The translations under genes were made by a program, and so were the position numbers. 64,000 nt of DNA from Chamaecyparis obtusa. Its lineage: Eukaryota; Streptophyta; Pinopsida; Cupressales; Cupressaceae. The notes under the pieces were generated by a model. It was not told the DNA's origin, searched no databases, and was given only the letters and a program-made list of their open reading frames with translations. Of this stretch, positions 62,093 to 64,000 are shown piece after piece (within the stretch, counting starts at the first letter, position 1; every line of letters starts with the position of its first letter). The stretch lies in contig BSBK01009269.1 in the NCBI GenBank assembly GCA_027943335.1, forward strand, positions 372,001 through 436,000, in the 5' to 3' direction.

Positions 62093-62096
62093 ATGA

Positions 62097-62766
62097 GAAG
62101 TTTCCAATTGAATGAACATCTAGAAGATCAAACACATCAAAATGAATAAGATCCAACATGCCACAAGATTTATGAAAACTCGAACTTAAGAGTGAATAAA
62201 ATTTTATTTTACATGAATGCAATCCTCATAAAAATCAAAATCAAGATTACAATATTCAATCCTTTAATAAGTTTTTAATTTTCCAAGATCCTTATACCCT
62301 TTTATCCTATGCAGTCAAGTCTTTGGTTCCATATCATAGTCTTCTCAATAGGTAACTTCAAGATTCAATAGAAAGAGCACCCTTAGGTATCCAAAAGCAT
62401 GACCATATGTTGAATGTGAGACCCTCATATCTTCCAACAAAGTATGTAAAAAAAAATTCATAAAAGAACTATGACACTCAATAGTGTATGCATCCAACTT
62501 ATACAATGTGTGAAATCTAACACTTATAACAATCACCATAACATCTCTTACTATTTTGCATCCTACATCAAAAAATACTACCTACAAACTGACATCCATT
62601 AGTTTTCTCATTAGATAACAAATTTGGTGCTAGTCTAGGGATATGCAACACACCATGAATCCTTTTTATTTTACTATTAGGAAGCCTTATTGTAACTTTA
62701 CCATGATTAATAATAGATAAATGAGAATCATCACCCAATAAACCTTACCTCCATCAAATTCTTCAT
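62097..62766 (-). pseudogene. K2 copia protease end, pre-integrase and integrase start
   Basis: Between the two small elements the minus strand shows LLGDDSHLS and IPRLAPNLLS (near 62610-62740, the segment after copia protease), then YKLDAYTIECHSS (near 62490), then WNQRLDCIG and KGIRILEN (pre-integrase, where H-x3-LGH is usual) and LIHFDVFDLLD with VHSIGNFS near 62100-62160 (integrase start). Frameshifts and stops are dense. Confidence 0.75.
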
Positions 62767-62770
62767 ATTT

Positions 62771-63662
62771 GGGTACCTAGTCCCATAATACCAAGTTACA
62801 CTTTTTTTTGCATCATCATGTTTGCTAAAATCACACATCTTTCAGAAAATATAATGATTTGAGCCTTGAAATGCCCCATTTGAATGAATTAATTGAAGAA
62901 GGTTAGATCAAATCCTCTTAGATCAAACTCTCTTTGATAGAAACTCTCTACTCTCAAATCACACCAAAAATGGGGTCTCCTTCGCACCTATCAAAATGCT
63001 GACAAAAAATCACTTTGACATTATCTTTTGGGAGAACAAATGAATTCATTTGGAAGTTGTGTTTTGAAACTATTTAGTTCTTATTATTAACTTTCCAAAA
63101 AGTATAACTTCTAATATATTTAATTTCATTAATATATTTATTTCTTATTTCCCATTAATGTAGGTTTTTCATCAAACATTTAGGTCTGTGTTTCACACGT
63201 GTGGAAAAATTTTAAAATAGAAGAAAAAAGTTGTAAAAAATATCTTTTATCTAGGGATTCATATCCTTGTTCCAACACAAAAAGAAGTTAATTCCAATGC
63301 ATGAGAACAAATTTATGCATGAAAAAATACACCTCTATCTAAATTACAGTTACTTTGATTTAAAAAATTAATGTGTGTGTGTATATATATAAACAAATGT
63401 TATGCATTTCAAAGTAAATGTCACTTTTGAAAAATGTTGATTATTGTAAAAGTTATGTACAAATATGCATGATTTATTTTTAATATTTAAAAAACAAATT
63501 ATAATCTTTACCAAACAATCTCACAAATGATTAGTTTACTTCATCTTCAAATCCTTAATAGTTTAGCTACTATATTTATTAAAAAGTAAAGATTTAGTGC
63601 AAAATATTGATTTCAATGTCAAAGTTGGCTAGAAAGTGTAACCCAATATTGTGGGATCACCC
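62771..63662. mobile_element. Small DNA element B (MITE-like, 892 bp, 4-bp TSD)
   Basis: Flanked by attt (62767-62770 and 63663-63666); removing it and one copy restores K2 frame DWFSKYEEFDGG. Ends GGGTACCTAGTCCCATAATA and, complemented, GGGTGATCCCACAATATTGG, both leading into GTTACACTTT. Inverted relative of element A, for example GTCAGCATTTTGATAGGTG at 61860-61880 recurs complemented near 62985. No coding capacity. Confidence 0.75.
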
Positions 63663-63666
63663 ATTT

Positions 63667-64000
63667 AGAAAACCAATCTCTATTGAAAGTCGTATGAAAA
63701 GTTACACCTAAATCAATTAACAATGCATAATTACATAGATGACTGCCCAAAAATGTAATAAACATATCACCATATTTCTTCTTGGATTCAACATCAGAAT
63801 CAAATTTCTTATTTTTCTTATTTTCTTCTTTGCAATTCTTATGAAAGTGTCCAGAATTACTACAATTATAGTTGTAATCACCTAAAATTAGACAAGATCA
63901 ATCAATTGAATGGATAAGGAAAAAATCAAAGCAATTAAATCAAATCAAGCTATTATCAAAGCAAAATTGCAATCAAGCCATAAATCAAAATTAATTAAAA
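63667..64000 (-). pseudogene. K2 copia gag knuckle and protease start
   Basis: Minus strand reads CSNSGHFHKNCKEENKK (near 63800-63870), a copia nucleocapsid knuckle whose first cysteine is not preserved, then YGDMFITF, ALLIDLGVTFHTT and NRDWFSK (near 63670-63735), the protease block (IDSGASFHMT and RDWF in relatives; the active-site DSG has become DLG). Beyond about 63890 the sequence is too degraded to assign. Confidence 0.75.

Noticed and set aside
61124..63662. One single 2.5-kb fold-back transposon
   Set aside because: The unit between the arms is K2 copia coding sequence, and each arm has its own ends and 4-bp TSD, so two separate insertions fit better.
1..64000. CRISPR arrays, bacterial operons, rRNA or tRNA genes
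   Set aside because: No regularly spaced short repeats, no operon-like intact genes and no structural RNA signatures; the content is plant transposable elements.

Overview
The window reads as heterochromatic, retrotransposon-packed nuclear DNA of a large-genome land plant. A gymnosperm is my guess from the very long LTRs, the chromovirus and Tat-type gypsy elements and the layered nesting, but nothing here is diagnostic of species. I see no ordinary host gene, rRNA, tRNA or CRISPR array. Almost every base belongs to a transposable element, and every protein-coding region I recognise is broken by stops or frameshifts, so these are fossils, although several have intact ends and target-site duplications (TSDs).

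Layout. (1) The oldest visible host is a minus-strand Ty1/copia remnant (K2, 60934-64000), itself carrying two related, oppositely oriented small DNA elements (61124-62092 and 62771-63662), each with a 4-bp TSD. (2) Into K2 integrase sits a chain of minus-strand Ty3/gypsy chromoviruses (family G1) that share LTRs: internal copy 1 (1-3420), LTR1, a fused internal copy 2::3 (36607-44320), a shared LTR (44321-44557 plus 55387-56008), internal copy 5 (56009-60074) and LTR E (60075-60933). (3) LTR1 is split by a plus-strand copia element K1 (3553-35873, TSD caata). (4) K1 gag is split by a 10.6-kb hAT DNA transposon (4965-15547, TSD attggaag). K1 pol is split by a 14.8-kb Tat-like gypsy element G2 with about 4.08-kb LTRs (18965-33734). 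(5) The second shared G1 LTR is split by a complete G1 element of another subfamily (44558-55381, TSD acact), whose gag region in turn carries a 4.48-kb solo LTR of a third gypsy family, G3 (48824-53307, TSD actct).

How the parts work. G1, G2 and K1 carry the usual gag, protease, reverse transcriptase, RNase H and integrase. G1 adds a chromodomain; G2 adds an archaeal-type RNase H placed before the reverse transcriptase. The hAT carries a transposase on the plus strand and, converging on it from the minus strand, an unrecognised long open frame of about 1,260 codons with a G-patch-like motif and a coiled coil. It also has subterminal TTCGCC-type motifs at both ends, a 400-bp direct repeat, a row of hairpins and a 120-bp near-perfect palindrome. 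This hAT with its second gene is the best candidate for an undescribed system in the window.

Decay pattern. In G2 nearly all in-frame stops are TAG where the families have glutamine (CAG). This fits deamination of methylated CHG cytosines rather than a changed code, because many CAG codons remain. Removing each inserted element with one TSD copy restores the host reading frame at all four coding sites where I tried it, which supports the nesting model.
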